A stretch of DNA of 64,000 bases from Prostheceraeus crozeri (GCA_907163375.1 CAJQUW010004481.1:62001-126000), one strand, 5' to 3'. Shown: positions 29,484-38,894, counted from the first letter of the stretch. The notes: generated from the letters alone by a model not told the origin. Numbers and translations: made by a program.

Positions 29484-29642
29484 TCACTTTCTCGCTCTTA
29501 ATGCTCTCATCTTTGCATCTCTAATCGCCCGATTCGTTCCATTAAAAAATCCCATCATTTTAACCATTGTAGATGGGAGCATAAATTGAAACACTCCACC
29601 ACGCTGGTAACGGCGTCGACGTCGTCTTCTACGATACGGCAT
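29484..29642 (-). CDS. pX/mu-like minicore protein 1 (52 aa)
   Basis: A short gene, found by reading the - strand. MPY is followed by eight arginines, then YQRGG at 12-16, then a hydrophobic helix (VFQFMLPSTMVKMMGFF) and a basic end. QRGG followed by a hydrophobic residue fits the adenain consensus (I/L/M/N/Q)xGG, so the Arg-rich head would be released by the protease. Layout is that of the adenoviral mu precursor: Arg-rich part, GG site, hydrophobic segment. First of three tandem genes of this design. Confidence 0.65.
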   Translation of the reverse strand: MPYRRRRRRRRYQRGGVFQFMLPSTMVKMMGFFNGTNRAIRDAKMRALRARK

Positions 29643-29669
29643 ATTTATCTACTACATTCATGTCTTCCT

Positions 29670-29679
29670 CTACTTATAA
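29670..29679 (-). promoter_or_regulatory. Late-type motif TTATAAGTAG before minicore gene 1
   Basis: TTATAAGTAG on the - strand, 27 bp before the ATG at 29642; a form intermediate between the TATA and TTTAAGTAA classes. Confidence 0.4.
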
Positions 29680-29922
29680 TCATCGACGTCTATAACGTCT
29701 ATAACGTCTATAACGTCGTCCACCTCCAGAAATTTTATCAATCACTTTCTTCGCCGCCATACCCCCAGCTGTTGCTGCTGCTGTTACTGCTGCAGCTTTC
29801 CCAGCCGAGGCTAATAAAGGGATAATTGGGGCTAAAAAAGGGAGAACCCCACCTCGTTGTCGTGGTTTTCCACGGTACACTCTCATCCCACCTCGATGTC
29901 GTCGTCTACCACGGTACACCAT
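29680..29922 (-). CDS. pX/mu-like minicore protein 2 (80 aa)
   Basis: 80 aa. An Arg/Gly-rich N-terminus holds two GG sites, with RQRGG at 21-25. A strongly hydrophobic Ala-rich segment follows (VLPFLAPIIPLLASAGKAAAV, from residue 26), and the end is an Arg/Tyr repeat (RRYRRYRRYRRR) coded by ATAACGTCT-type units. The RGG-hydrophobic-Pro-Leu-rich pattern closely resembles the membrane-active part of adenoviral pX/mu. Likely packaged with the genome and cleaved after GG25. Confidence 0.72.
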   Translation of the reverse strand: MVYRGRRRHRGGMRVYRGKPRQRGGVLPFLAPIIPLLASAGKAAAVTAAATAGGMAAKKVIDKISGGGRRYRRYRRYRRR

Positions 29923-29952
29923 AGTGATTATCTAACACAAAAACACTGTCCC

Positions 29953-29962
29953 TTTACTTAGA
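29953..29962 (-). promoter_or_regulatory. Late-type motif TCTAAGTAAA before minicore gene 2
   Basis: TCTAAGTAAA on the - strand, about 30 bp before the ATG at 29922, overlapping the stop of minicore gene 3. Confidence 0.45.
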
Positions 29963-30130
29963 ACGATTTAAGAATGCATTTACAAGTCCATATCCAGCTT
30001 TGTCTGCTGTACGTTTGGCCATTGCATTACCAACCACTTTCATAAGCAATGGGAAAATCATACCCCCTCTCTGACGTCGTATAAAACCACCTCTCTGCCG
30101 TCTTCGTCTTCGTCTTCGTCTTTGTGGCAT
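29954..30130 (-). CDS. pX/mu-like minicore protein 3 (58 aa)
   Basis: 58 aa, too short to stand out by length alone. MPQ is followed by eight arginines, then QRGG at 12-15 and again QRGG at 20-23, then a hydrophobic stretch (MIFPLLMKVV) and a basic helical end. It shares the design of its two neighbours, so all three probably arose by duplication. TATAAGTATAAGTATAAGTAT lies about 30 bp upstream. Confidence 0.65.
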   Translation of the reverse strand: MPQRRRRRRRRQRGGFIRRQRGGMIFPLLMKVVGNAMAKRTADKAGYGLVNAFLNRSK

Positions 30131-30268
30131 TATGTCTTTAACCTACTCCATCATACTCTATACTTATACTTATACTTATAATCATCCCATACCCTTTCTT
30201 CATCTTTGTGGCATTATGTCTTTAACCTATTCTATCATACTCTACTTATAATCATCCCATACCCCTTC
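30121..30268. repeat. Tandem duplication of the promoter region of minicore gene 3
   Basis: The stretch from TTTGTGGCATTATGTCTTTAA through ACTTATAATCATCCCAT occurs twice in direct order: about 30121-30190, then about 30207-30260. The first copy has extra TATACT units. The duplicated block contains the start of minicore gene 3 and the TAAGTA motif, so it looks like a recent local duplication, perhaps the remnant of a lost fourth gene. Confidence 0.7.
30160..30181 (-). promoter_or_regulatory. Triple TATAAGTA motif before minicore gene 3
   Basis: Three overlapping TATAAGTA units on the - strand, 30-50 bp before the ATG at 30130. Confidence 0.45.
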
Positions 30269-30323
30269 ATTCAAAATAAACAACGCTTACCATGTAGGTT
30301 TATTGAAAGTTAAAACAAATACA

Positions 30324-30803
30324 TCACTCGAATACACTATCCAATCCAATAACATGTACAATTGTTTCGTCTACTAGGTCCACCTCACGTCTCACATTTG
30401 ATCCCGATGACGAGTGTCCATGAAACTGTCGAAGCGATGGGATAAAGTGACGTAAACCCAATGGAATTACCGGAGATCCAGCCCTCGAATTGGGAGGTAC
30501 GTTCTCCTTCTCCTTCTCATTTTCATAAGTCGGCCACTCTTCATCAGTCATCTCACTGAAATTTGTACGAATTGATGACGGTGAATTCAAAAATCTGTCA
30601 AGTTGAGTAATGTCTGGTGACGCTCTCGGAGTTGGGGTAGGCGTCACCAACTCTGGAAGTGATTCCTCCGCCAATTCACTGAGATCAGGCCATGATCCCC
30701 ATCCAGATGGAAGATCTGTTGGCCAGTCTTCCACGTCGGTCTCTGGTACCAGCACTTCGGGAATACTAATCCGTAAAGGTTGAATTAATGTAACGTCAGG
30801 CAT
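30324..30803 (-). CDS. Unknown acidic, mostly disordered protein, 159 aa
   Basis: Not recognised. From the ATG at 30803 (an upstream GTG extension is rejected because of the TATA position) the protein is rich in Glu, Asp, Pro, Ser and Trp. It has DVEDWPTDLPSGWGSWPDL near the start, Thr-Pro repeats, and an EKEKENVPP segment near residue 95. Acidic-aromatic stretches of this kind can act as transcription activation domains or short-linear-motif hubs; this is speculation. Confidence 0.55.
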   Translation of the reverse strand: MPDVTLIQPLRISIPEVLVPETDVEDWPTDLPSGWGSWPDLSELAEESLPELVTPTPTPRASPDITQLDRFLNSPSSIRTNFSEMTDEEWPTYENEKEKENVPPNSRAGSPVIPLGLRHFIPSLRQFHGHSSSGSNVRREVDLVDETIVHVIGLDSVFE

Positions 30804-30850
30804 GTTCACTCGCTCAAGTCAAAATATGAAGTAAATGATTTCAATAGTCG

Positions 30851-30858
30851 TTTATATA
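30851..30858 (-). promoter_or_regulatory. TATA box of the acidic 159-aa gene
   Basis: TATATAAA on the - strand, 47 bp before the ATG at 30803, slightly further than for the other genes. Confidence 0.5.
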
Positions 30859-30873
30859 CCATTTTAGGGGGAT

Positions 30874-30945
30874 CGGGTCCTTTACAATGTCCAGGTCCTT
30901 TAACGGGTCCTTCAAAAATGATCAGGTCCCCTATCGGGTCCCTTC
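30874..30945. promoter_or_regulatory. Subterminal GGGTCC motif cluster, right
   Basis: GGGTCC or GGTCC occurs at about 30875, 30893, 30905, 30924 and 30936, with two more groups at 31202-31229 and 32594-32618. It mirrors the left cluster. Part of it is translated as the Gly-Pro-Asp-rich end of the 79-aa protein, which suggests the DNA motif spread into coding sequence. Confidence 0.5.
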
Positions 30946-31151
30946 CATATACCTTCTCTCCAATAATTTGACTGTCGTTGATGACTCACTATAGTAGCTT
31001 TATACACATAATCACACGTCTCTTCACATTCCCTAATCTTCTCCGGATCCTTCGTTTTGTATGCTCTCCTCTTGTATCTTTCTATCATTCGCTTGATCGT
31101 TTTCATCTCCTCACGCTGTCGCACTCTTAATTCCTCTCTCGTTTCTACCAT
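30912..31151 (-). CDS. Unknown small helical protein, 79 aa
   Basis: The ATG at 31151 lies 31 bp after a TATATAAG box; the longer frame crosses the box. The protein is a charged helix (MVETREELRVRQREEMKTIKR and onward) with a C-x5-C pair, ending in KGPDRGPDHF, which is coded by the GGGTCC repeat. A dimerising or DNA-binding helix is possible; no family recognised. Confidence 0.5.
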   Translation of the reverse strand: MVETREELRVRQREEMKTIKRMIERYKRRAYKTKDPEKIRECEETCDYVYKATIVSHQRQSNYWREGIWKGPDRGPDHF

Positions 31152-31182
31152 GATTATGATTATAGCACTCATTTCATCCACT

Positions 31183-31190
31183 CTTATATA
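31183..31190 (-). promoter_or_regulatory. TATA box of the 79-aa gene
   Basis: TATATAAG on the - strand, 31 bp before the ATG at 31151. Confidence 0.6.
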
Positions 31191-31236
31191 CACATCTTAG
31201 AGGACCCGGTCCCTTCACGGGTCCCTAAAGGGTTCA

Positions 31237-31803
31237 TCACCTCGTTTGTCCACTCGTCCATTCAATGTCACTCAAAGCACTAGTATGAATAATCTGAACC
31301 CATTCCTTCTTCTCAATATCTAAACGAAATCGTCGTGTTAATTTCGGTCGTTTAAATACTTCTGGAGTATGTCCATATACTATTGCCATAGCCTTTGACA
31401 AACTCCGATCTGCACACCTGTTGCCTGGTGAACGACGAATACATGTTTCTGTAGGATCCCACGATATAAGCACATCTCCTTCATACATTGGAATATAATC
31501 ACGTTCAAAATAAAGACATTCTTTCGGTTTCTCCACCGTTGTTGTAATCGGATAATGATATGTCGGTGTTACTCCAAAATAGAATGTGTCAATATGTGTT
31601 GGGATTAGTTCATTTTCCAATTCTATCTTACGACGAGATATCACTACACAGTTGTCTGTCTCTGAAATTATCTTGTCTCCATGAAATAATGGAATGGTAC
31701 GGTGATATTGCCAAAATTTACCCTTCCAATGACGTATAGGATAACGCACCTCACACTCTGGAATCTCACATTCTGGAATCACACACTCTGGAATCTCACT
31801 CAT
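31237..31803 (-). CDS. Accessory protein, paralogue pair member 1, 188 aa
   Basis: Start at the ATG 31803, 33 bp after a TATAAATAG box. The N-terminus has three imperfect IPEC repeats (CVIPECEIPECE). The body shares with the next gene the blocks IPLFxGDxIxS, C-x-V-x-x-R, IDTFYF, ERxxIPMYEGD and RRxPG, in the same order. The two are therefore tandem duplicates of one unknown fold, with beta-strand character. Function unknown; the end position and TATA promoter suggest an early host-interaction gene. Confidence 0.62.
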   Translation of the reverse strand: MSEIPECVIPECEIPECEVRYPIRHWKGKFWQYHRTIPLFHGDKIISETDNCVVISRRKIELENELIPTHIDTFYFGVTPTYHYPITTTVEKPKECLYFERDYIPMYEGDVLISWDPTETCIRRSPGNRCADRSLSKAMAIVYGHTPEVFKRPKLTRRFRLDIEKKEWVQIIHTSALSDIEWTSGQTR

Positions 31804-31836
31804 GATGATTATATTCCAATCTATTTTCACTTAACC

Positions 31837-31845
31837 CTATTTATA
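31837..31845 (-). promoter_or_regulatory. TATA box of paralogue member 1
   Basis: TATAAATAG on the - strand, 33 bp before the ATG at 31803. Confidence 0.65.
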
Positions 31846-31948
31846 CCCCATATCTCTTCTTATACTACCATCTACTCTTCCTATAGTATAACTCAATGAA
31901 AATGATCACATGTATAATGTATGTTTATTCAAAATGGTACAAAAAAGT

Positions 31949-32521
31949 TCATTCATCATTCAATAACTGTTCATTTATTCCATGAAATGTCTTATAACCC
32001 TCACTCTCTTCTTCAACGTCTTTGTAGTATCCGATCGCCATGATACGTATCCATTCTCCCGCCGCTCCATCCAGACAGAATCGTTCCGTCTCGTAAGGTG
32101 GGTCCATGATTGGCTCCTCATGTGGTTGTTCAAGCACACACGCCTCCATCCACCTTCCATCATCCACCCACCCTGGTGCACGACGCACAATCGTTCTTGT
32201 AGGGGTATACCCCAAAATTATATCCCCTTCGTACATGGGAATATCACCTCGTTCCATGTAGAGTGGCTTCTCCGGTGGGTAGTTTTTACTTCTGAACACT
32301 CGAAATACAGGTGATTTTGTGAAGTAAAATGTATCAATCCTTGGTGGAAATACATGCGTCTCTGTCCGTACCACGGCCCGCTTCACCACCAGACATGTCT
32401 TCCTATCTGATAGAATCTGATCCCCAGCAAAAAGGGGAATATCTCTATATACCAATTTAGGTACTTGATCCCGAAGTAATGGGAAGAATATAGTTGATGT
32501 TTCTGTTCCTGCTACTTCCAT
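31949..32521 (-). CDS. Accessory protein, paralogue pair member 2, 190 aa
   Basis: Complete ORF from the ATG at 32521, the outermost gene at the right end. It shares IPLFAGDQIxS, C-x-V-x-x-R, IDTFYF, YxERGDIPMYEGD and RRAPG with its neighbour, at about 30-40% identity by eye. The C-terminal third is acidic and differs. No signal peptide or membrane segment. No known family recognised. Confidence 0.62.
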   Translation of the reverse strand: MEVAGTETSTIFFPLLRDQVPKLVYRDIPLFAGDQILSDRKTCLVVKRAVVRTETHVFPPRIDTFYFTKSPVFRVFRSKNYPPEKPLYMERGDIPMYEGDIILGYTPTRTIVRRAPGWVDDGRWMEACVLEQPHEEPIMDPPYETERFCLDGAAGEWIRIMAIGYYKDVEEESEGYKTFHGINEQLLNDE

Positions 32522-32576
32522 GTTGTATCTGAGTAGTCTTCTTTAACGGTATAATTCATCTACATTCAAACTCCTT

Positions 32577-32586
32577 CTTATATATA
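32577..32586 (-). promoter_or_regulatory. TATA box of paralogue member 2
   Basis: TATATATAAG on the - strand, 55 bp before the ATG at 32521 and just inside the right terminal repeat. Confidence 0.55.
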
Positions 32587-32612
32587 TTCTCTGAAGGGAC
32601 CCGAACCCTACG

Positions 32613-32807
32613 GGGGACCTGACTTAGTGTCATAGTAGAATTCAAATCTACAGTACTATAGTTTTTTCGCGCCACGGGTCCCCTGGTTGGTAACGGGACC
32701 CGTGACCTTGGACACGGTCCCGTTGCTAAGCAACCAGGGGACCCGTGGCGCGAAAAAACTATAGTACTGTAGATTTGAATTCTACTATGACACTAAGTGA
32801 CACTACT
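32613..32807 (-). repeat. Right terminal inverted repeat, palindromic
   Basis: Inverse copy of 3503-3697. The inner loop of its palindrome is the exact inverse of the loop in the left repeat, as expected for true inverted repeats; the arms alone could not show orientation because they are self-complementary. No difference between the copies was noticed by eye. Confidence 0.95.
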
Positions 32808-32813
32808 GGTACA
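32808..32813. repeat. Polinton target-site duplication, right copy (GGTACA)
   Basis: Matches 3497-3502 exactly and lies directly outside the right terminal repeat. Confidence 0.93.
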
Positions 32814-34871
32814 TTCCAGCTTTGTTACACTCCGTTGCAGTAGATCCTACGTATCCCGCAGTCTAGGATTTAGAAATGACACATGTATTGAGGTTGTGCT
32901 GACACATGCTAATTGGCTATAATCAAGTAGAATACATTCATGTATCCAGAGGTGTAGTCGTAAATTCTTAGGAAGTATAACGTTAAGAGCTAAAAATTCA
33001 GCTGAATTTTGGGAAGTATAGCGCTAACTTTGACATGTATATACACTAAAAGCCAAAAGACTTGTCGCACATGCAATGTTAACTAATGCGCAAGGATGAC
33101 AAGTCTTTTGACTTTTAGTGTATCAGCTGAAAAACGCATATTCGTGCCATTATTGTCCACAACGGACTGTTCGAGAGCTACATAATCGCCCTTTCAGAAT
33201 TTTCAACCGCTCTCATCCCCTTACTTATCATTATGCTCTCATTATCCTTACATCTCATCCTTATTACTTTATCATTGAAGGACTTCCACATGAATCCAAG
33301 TAATAATGAAAGCATGCATGCTCATGACAAAATGCAAAAATATGAAGTTGAATAAGATCTTCATCAATAATGCACATCAAGTAGGAACATTTTTACATTA
33401 AATGTTTGCCACTGCGTTAATTTGATGACCTTAGGAAGTATAACGCTGATTCGGCCAGAATCGTAGGAAGTATAACGGCGTTATACCGCGTTACCCCTCC
33501 ACTACACCCCTGCATGTATCCATTCTATGGAACAAACAAACAGAAAATAAGAACAACATTCGGAAACAATAAATGAAGTCGACAATGCATAGACCATGGC
33601 ATGATGAGCATATTTCAATCATTGCTAAGTGTCATGAGTTGTTTACGTCAACTCGAGAAGAATTAAATTCCAATAAACAAGTTAACACAACATTTTTCGA
33701 TAAATCATGATGAGAAAATTGTAATCCTTGACTTTAGGGTGGACTCAGTTCTTTAAGCAGATTGGAATGTTTTTGGTGTCAGCAGTGTTTTCCAGAACTG
33801 TAGAGCAATTTGCTTATCCGTTCGCTGGTCGAACCATCGTGCCATCACTTCTGCATGTCAGGCACTTGGAGAGCAGGAAAGATTACATTTCAATGCAATG
33901 ACATGTACATGCTCTTTTCCATGCGTGTACAGTATGAATGATTGTCTAAATTCCTGTTTGAAGATCAGTTTGGATAGAAATTGATAAAAATCATTACCAG
34001 GTTTGTCTGCTTTTCCACGGTAAGGTAGACCTGCTATTCATGTATTAAAGTGCATGCCCGGCCGATCGGTTTTGAATACACCTGCCATCTGCTTCCGGGC
34101 CCGGTTTTGATTAGGCCCTACACCGGATGCAGTCCCGGCACGACCGGTTTCAACTCAGGTACACTTTTAAATTCCAAACTCACCTTCCTTTGCATCCTTC
34201 CAAATTTTGTCTTCCAGTTCCTAGGAACGAGTGATTGAAGTTTAAGCTTCAGGACGATTTCGAATGTGTTGATTCCATGTGATAGACAGGCTATGATACA
34301 AAATTTATAATGACAATTGTTCAAGCACAGGGACTGTGCAATGTTTATTTGTGTGTTTGCACACTATACGAGTTCATATTTCGTCAATCCAATGGGAGAC
34401 TATGAGGCCATAAAGACATGTAGCACATGCATACCTGCATGCTATCATCATTTGATGTTGAGTTCTTGGTTTATAGGGCCTGTTAATCTTCTTCACACGG
34501 CAATAGCATGTAAAAATAACTCCATCTGTTTATGTGTTTTATATTTGACGAACTATTCAAAGCATGTGCTGTTTGAAATAATTTACTGTTATTTCACCAG
34601 ATTACCCTCTATTGTGTAAGTTTAAGTGTCATTTCCTCAATCTTCGTATGAATACAGTGCATCCGATGTAACGCACCTTGATGCATCAAGGCAAAATTGT
34701 CATGCTTCGAAAATGATGATAAAACCATAAATAAATCATCTTCTTTTGAAATCTATACGCAAATCTACAGTGCAGCAATGTAAAAATCTTAAAATATTGC
34801 AACATCTTAAAAAAGCCATTATTAAGTGCAGAAATCTCTACGATACTGGTTCGAAGCACTTGTGCGCATAG
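32814..34871. other. Host sequence right of the Polinton, no gene recognised
   Basis: A/T-rich intergenic DNA. A word AGGAAGTATAACG recurs near 32970, 33012, 33433 and 33467. A degenerate CCGG-rich segment at about 34055-34165 resembles the CAGGGTTGG hAT family ends. No convincing ORF. Confidence 0.55.
33042..33122. repeat. Short inverted-repeat hairpin (MITE-like)
   Basis: TACACTAAAAGCCAAAAGAC at 33042 is mirrored by GTCTTTTGACTTTTAGTGTA ending at 33122, with one mismatch and a ~30-bp loop. A small foldback element or remnant. Confidence 0.65.
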
Positions 34872-35780
34872 CAGGGTTGGAACCGGCCGGGGCCGGGCCG
34901 TCGGCCGATGTAGTCATAGCCGGCCGGAACTAAGCTGGCGTCTCTGTAACCTTCTAATTAAGACTGGCAGTTGCTCACCTTAGAACATTAGACATCATTC
35001 TATTTCTCGATTTCTGTATTGCATTCGACGGACTTCAGAATCTATAGCATGATGGGAATCCAATCTGGTCGGTACTAAGCAAGAATTCCCGATGAAGCGC
35101 AAAGATGCTGATTTTTATCAAATTCTATCCAAATTGATCTTCTGTCAGCTAATTAGACAAGAATTCGTACCTGGATAACATATTTTGTACGCGTGAGAAT
35201 AACATTGGCAGCCAGCAATGCGCGTAATAACCTGTTCAAGACATTGAATAATTTTACGATAGATTTCATTTATTCATTTTTTCATTAATTTCATTTATGC
35301 TAGAGTGTGCGATTCCGGAAACTCTAATTGAGATCGAGTACGACTCAAAGCTAGAAGAATACATGTAAGTAAATTTGCCTATGGATTACTACTTCATCAG
35401 CACCGACTTGTCCTAACTGCCATCAAGGCTGCTATGAAAACTTCCCTGCAAAACGGAAAAACAACAAAATAAATTTTCCTCATGCGTTGTAGCATAACGG
35501 TTATTCCAAGTACCTAAACTTCTTTAACAACCCACCTTTCAGTTATATTTTGCGGTTCTCCTAATTGCTTTGATTTGACTCAAGAAATGGTTCGCAATGT
35601 TCGGGTCATAAAAATTATGTTGTTATACTCTTACAATGTTGCAATTCTATTTTAACTGACTAGACAATTAATTCTAGAATGAGCATGTCGTCTATCGTCG
35701 ACATAAGCCCAATTAGAAAAATCGGCCGCCCGGTCTTCAACATTTGGTCGAGGCCGGGCTGACGACCGGTTCCAACCCTG
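34872..35780. mobile_element. Non-autonomous hAT-like element (909 bp)
   Basis: Starts with CAGGGTTGGAACCGGCC and ends with CCGGTTCCAACCCTG, hAT-type termini. The 8 bp outside are GCGCATAG and GCTCATTG, matching at six of eight positions, i.e. an aged 8-bp target duplication. No transposase is visible inside. Related ends occur at 2861 and 45534. Confidence 0.7.
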
Positions 35781-36400
35781 GCTCATTGAGAGCATTTGCA
35801 CATGTATAATAGGTTTACTCGTCCTCGTAATCAAGAGCAAGAAAGCGACTGTTGCTATGTTTGAGCACGTGACGTAGTATTGCTTTGCTCACATATTTAG
35901 AAGAACACATTTACTATTTTTACATGACTGTGCGAAGACTGCATAAAACAGAACAGAAGAAACCCGAGTGCGACTAAGCAGGATAGGCACACTTGGATTT
36001 TGTCATGTTGACAAATGCATTTCTTTGTCAACAAGGAATCATAAAAGAAGGAGAAAAATATAGAGGATAAAATCCTGTTGGGACTGGGCTATTCTTCGGA
36101 AGCCCAATCCCAGTCCCAATTAGGATCCAAATACCCAACGGCAAGACGTTAGGGTTTGATTAGAAAGTATAGAAGAATCAACCGCTCTTGCTAATCTCAA
36201 AAAGTGATTCAGTTTATCTTTCACTATTTGTACAAATCTTATGGTTCCTATTTCTTCAGTAGAAACCCAATGATTTTCAGCTGGAAGTTGCTTTGAAATT
36301 TTGCACAGATAAATTTGCGAGGTAATGGCTTGACCAGTTCAAAACATAATCCTAATTACTAACCAAAGGAATTCGCTAAGTTATGGTTCCTTTCATTCTA

Positions 36401-37187
36401 CAGTGGCGAGCATATTAATCGGAACACCTACATTCTTTTAACTTTTTCGAAAAAATTTTATTCTAATGTCTCGAATGTTTATAATTAGGTGCTGTACAGA
36501 ATTGTACTTTGAAATACTTGTATCTACTTATATTTTTTCATCTCAGATTTCATTTAAATGCATTTTTGTGTATCTCTATAAATATAAACAAAGGAATACC
36601 CCATATATTGTTGCGAGGAAAATAATCGGAACACTGAAAACAAATGAAGGAAAAGCTATCAATATTCTATTATACCTGCCACCAAATTTACAAAATGCAA
36701 TTTTTCAATTATACGAGTACAGTATTGTCTCTTCTAGCATCTAAAAAAGTTCACATCAATACTTAGTGTGACCTCCCTTCACACTAATCAAATGTTTAAT
36801 ACGGTTAGGCATGCTCTCAATCAGTTTTCTACACATTTTCATTCAATTGGCCATGAATTTCTGAATCTCGACTTCTCTCCACTTCTCCACATGTTCGTTT
36901 TTTTCATTAGATCGCTGCAAATAATCAGAGCATAAAATTGATTTACATAGTGTTTCAGATTAATTTGCTCGCATAAAAATATGGATTATTCCTTTGTTTG
37001 AATTTATAAAGATATATAAACAGGCATTAAAGTGAAATCTGAGATGAAAAAAACAATCAGATACAAGCATGCCAATTAAAGTACAATTCTGTACAGCACC
37101 TACTTATAAACATTCGAGACATAAGAATAAAATTTGTTCAAGTAAAGTTAAAAAATGCATTTGTTCCGATTAATATGCTCGCCACTG
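36401..37187. mobile_element. Degenerate Tc1/mariner-like element (787 bp)
   Basis: Both ends read CAGTGGCGAGCATATTAATC in inverse orientation, extending into imperfect ~200-bp inverted repeats, and are bordered by TA dinucleotides (36399-36400 and 37188-37189). The interior keeps only a piece of transposase (36756-36840). Confidence 0.8.
36756..36840 (-). pseudogene. Tc1-like transposase C-terminal remnant
   Basis: On the - strand the last ~28 codons read CRKLIESMPNRI...KGGHTKY and stop, the characteristic Tc1 transposase C-terminus. Upstream coding sequence is missing, so the element cannot move itself. Confidence 0.7.
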
Positions 37188-37189
37188 TA

Positions 37190-38230
37190 TATAAAATCCA
37201 ACCATTAAAGTCTAAAAATTTGGATGCACGCGTGTTTTATGAATAGAGCGACATTTAGGCCCGTTTTTGAAGACTGGGGCCCAAACCCCAAGATTGTGCA
37301 GCTTAAGACAATGAGGACTAAATTTTTAATAAGGACCAATGAGGACCCCTTTAAATGAAGACTAAATGTAATCTGAAATCAAACTTTTTGTGCGCGAATC
37401 TATGGAGGAAGGTCTCCTGGCTCTCTGACTCGTACACTCATGAGGGCGATGTATAAATAATTTCGTCACCTTGATTACTCGTTAAGTTATGTAAGTTTAC
37501 ATTCTTTATACAGTATGTCACACAAATAGCAAGACATATATATTCAGATAATTCTTGAAAATACCATCATACAGTGTCCACATCAGAATGAAGGCAATCA
37601 TCTTGCAGCATGCTTGGCGGCTAAAGTCTAACGTCAATAAAGTATCAATTAACGGGGTAGGACACGTGATTTCAGCAAAACATGTGGGAGTCCATCATAA
37701 AAAAAATTTGCTGCTTCTACTTTAAAAAATTTCCGACGCCCTTGAGTGTAATGAATTATGCTTTAAGATGAGTTACACTACACGTACACACCGATCTCGA
37801 TTAACTAGCTTTTGCAATGAAATTCACACAACAAATTGAAGATATTGATTTATCATGTGTGCAGTCTGATAAGTTCGATGGTCCGATGCCCTTGCTCAAA
37901 ATTCTGATTAGACCCCACTTTCGGTAACTTTGGGATGGGCCCTGAGCAAGCGCAAAACTTCCGCAACTTAAAACTAGCCATTCGATTCAAACTATTCATT
38001 CATTTCAAACCGCTCTGCTCACGATTTTACCCATTCTCGATCTTTTGTTATCGAGCCATGTGACAGCTGCTGTTCGACGACGCAATGGAATCGAAGATCG
38101 TGATCGCTATATAGTCTTAAGTGCTTTTCGCAGCCATAGTGACAGACTTTCAAATTGCATTTGTTAGTTTCACTTCTAACGCCACGTCAGTCTCTAGATG
38201 AAGTATTTGGCTTATGCACATGCATTAGCC
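37190..38230. other. Host intergenic sequence
   Basis: No coherent ORF, RNA gene or repeat structure recognised. Confidence 0.5.
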
Positions 38231-38894
38231 CAGTGTTTCTCAACCCCCGTTACAGGTCAGTTTAGTCCGCGAAGTTAATGTAAAGGGAAGACCGCTTTTA
38301 GTATAAAACGCTTAAAACAGAGGCGGATTTGGTCCAAAGACGTCTTCCATTGTCTTTGATCTGGTTTTTTAATGCGATGATGCTGTCTCAGAGTCGAAGA
38401 AGTATTTCTTCAATATGATTACCATAGAAAGCATCTACAGTACAGCTCATGTGCCTTCATATGGGGCTACGATGACTCAGCTATGTATTAATGATAGCGC
38501 TACTTTCCTGCAAATTACGATTCAATCAGCGTCCGCTATGACGCACTGTGTTCATCGATTTTTCACGGTTGCTATTCCAATTGATTTGCTTAGTTGACGT
38601 GCTTCTGTATTGTATACAGTTATTGTATATGCTACATAAATAATATTATTTTGTCTTTCTAGATGTTTCGTAATTAGGCCTACTAGTAACATCTGACGCA
38701 CGATCATTATTTATTCAGGACTTTCGATACATCATCTGCAGAAACTGAATTTGAAACAAAATGCTAAATTGTATTTCAACGCGATTAAATAGACGCCTTT
38801 ATGTTTGATAGATCCGTATTTATTTAAAAGGTCTTAGTCCACGTAGTTCACCTGGGGCGCTTTGTCCGCGATAAGTAAAGGTTGAGAAGCACTG
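38231..38894. mobile_element. Non-autonomous hAT element with perfect 8-bp TSD (664 bp)
   Basis: Begins CAGTGTTTCTCAACC and ends GGTTGAGAAGCACTG, typical hAT ends. The 8 bp CATTAGCC flank it exactly (38223-38230 and 38895-38902). No transposase inside. Confidence 0.85.

Larger units (their letters stand above)
3503..32807. mobile_element. Polinton/Maverick element, near-complete, 29.3 kb
   Basis: The element is bounded by 195-bp terminal inverted repeats and a 6-bp target-site duplication. It carries the diagnostic Polinton set: protein-primed PolB, retroviral-type integrase with chromodomain, FtsK/HerA-like ATPase, adenain-like protease and a capsid protein, plus about 20 accessory genes. 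PolB and a TBP-like gene run rightward from the left end; everything from 8505 to 32521 runs leftward. Gene spacing is very tight, with genes abutting or separated by tens of bases and no visible introns. Length is at the upper end of the usual 15-30 kb range. The only obvious lesion is the frameshift in PolB, so insertion looks recent. Confidence 0.96.

Noticed and set aside
36466..36744. 92-aa + strand ORF
   Set aside because: Lies in the inverted repeats of a degenerate Tc1-like element whose real coding remnant is on the - strand.
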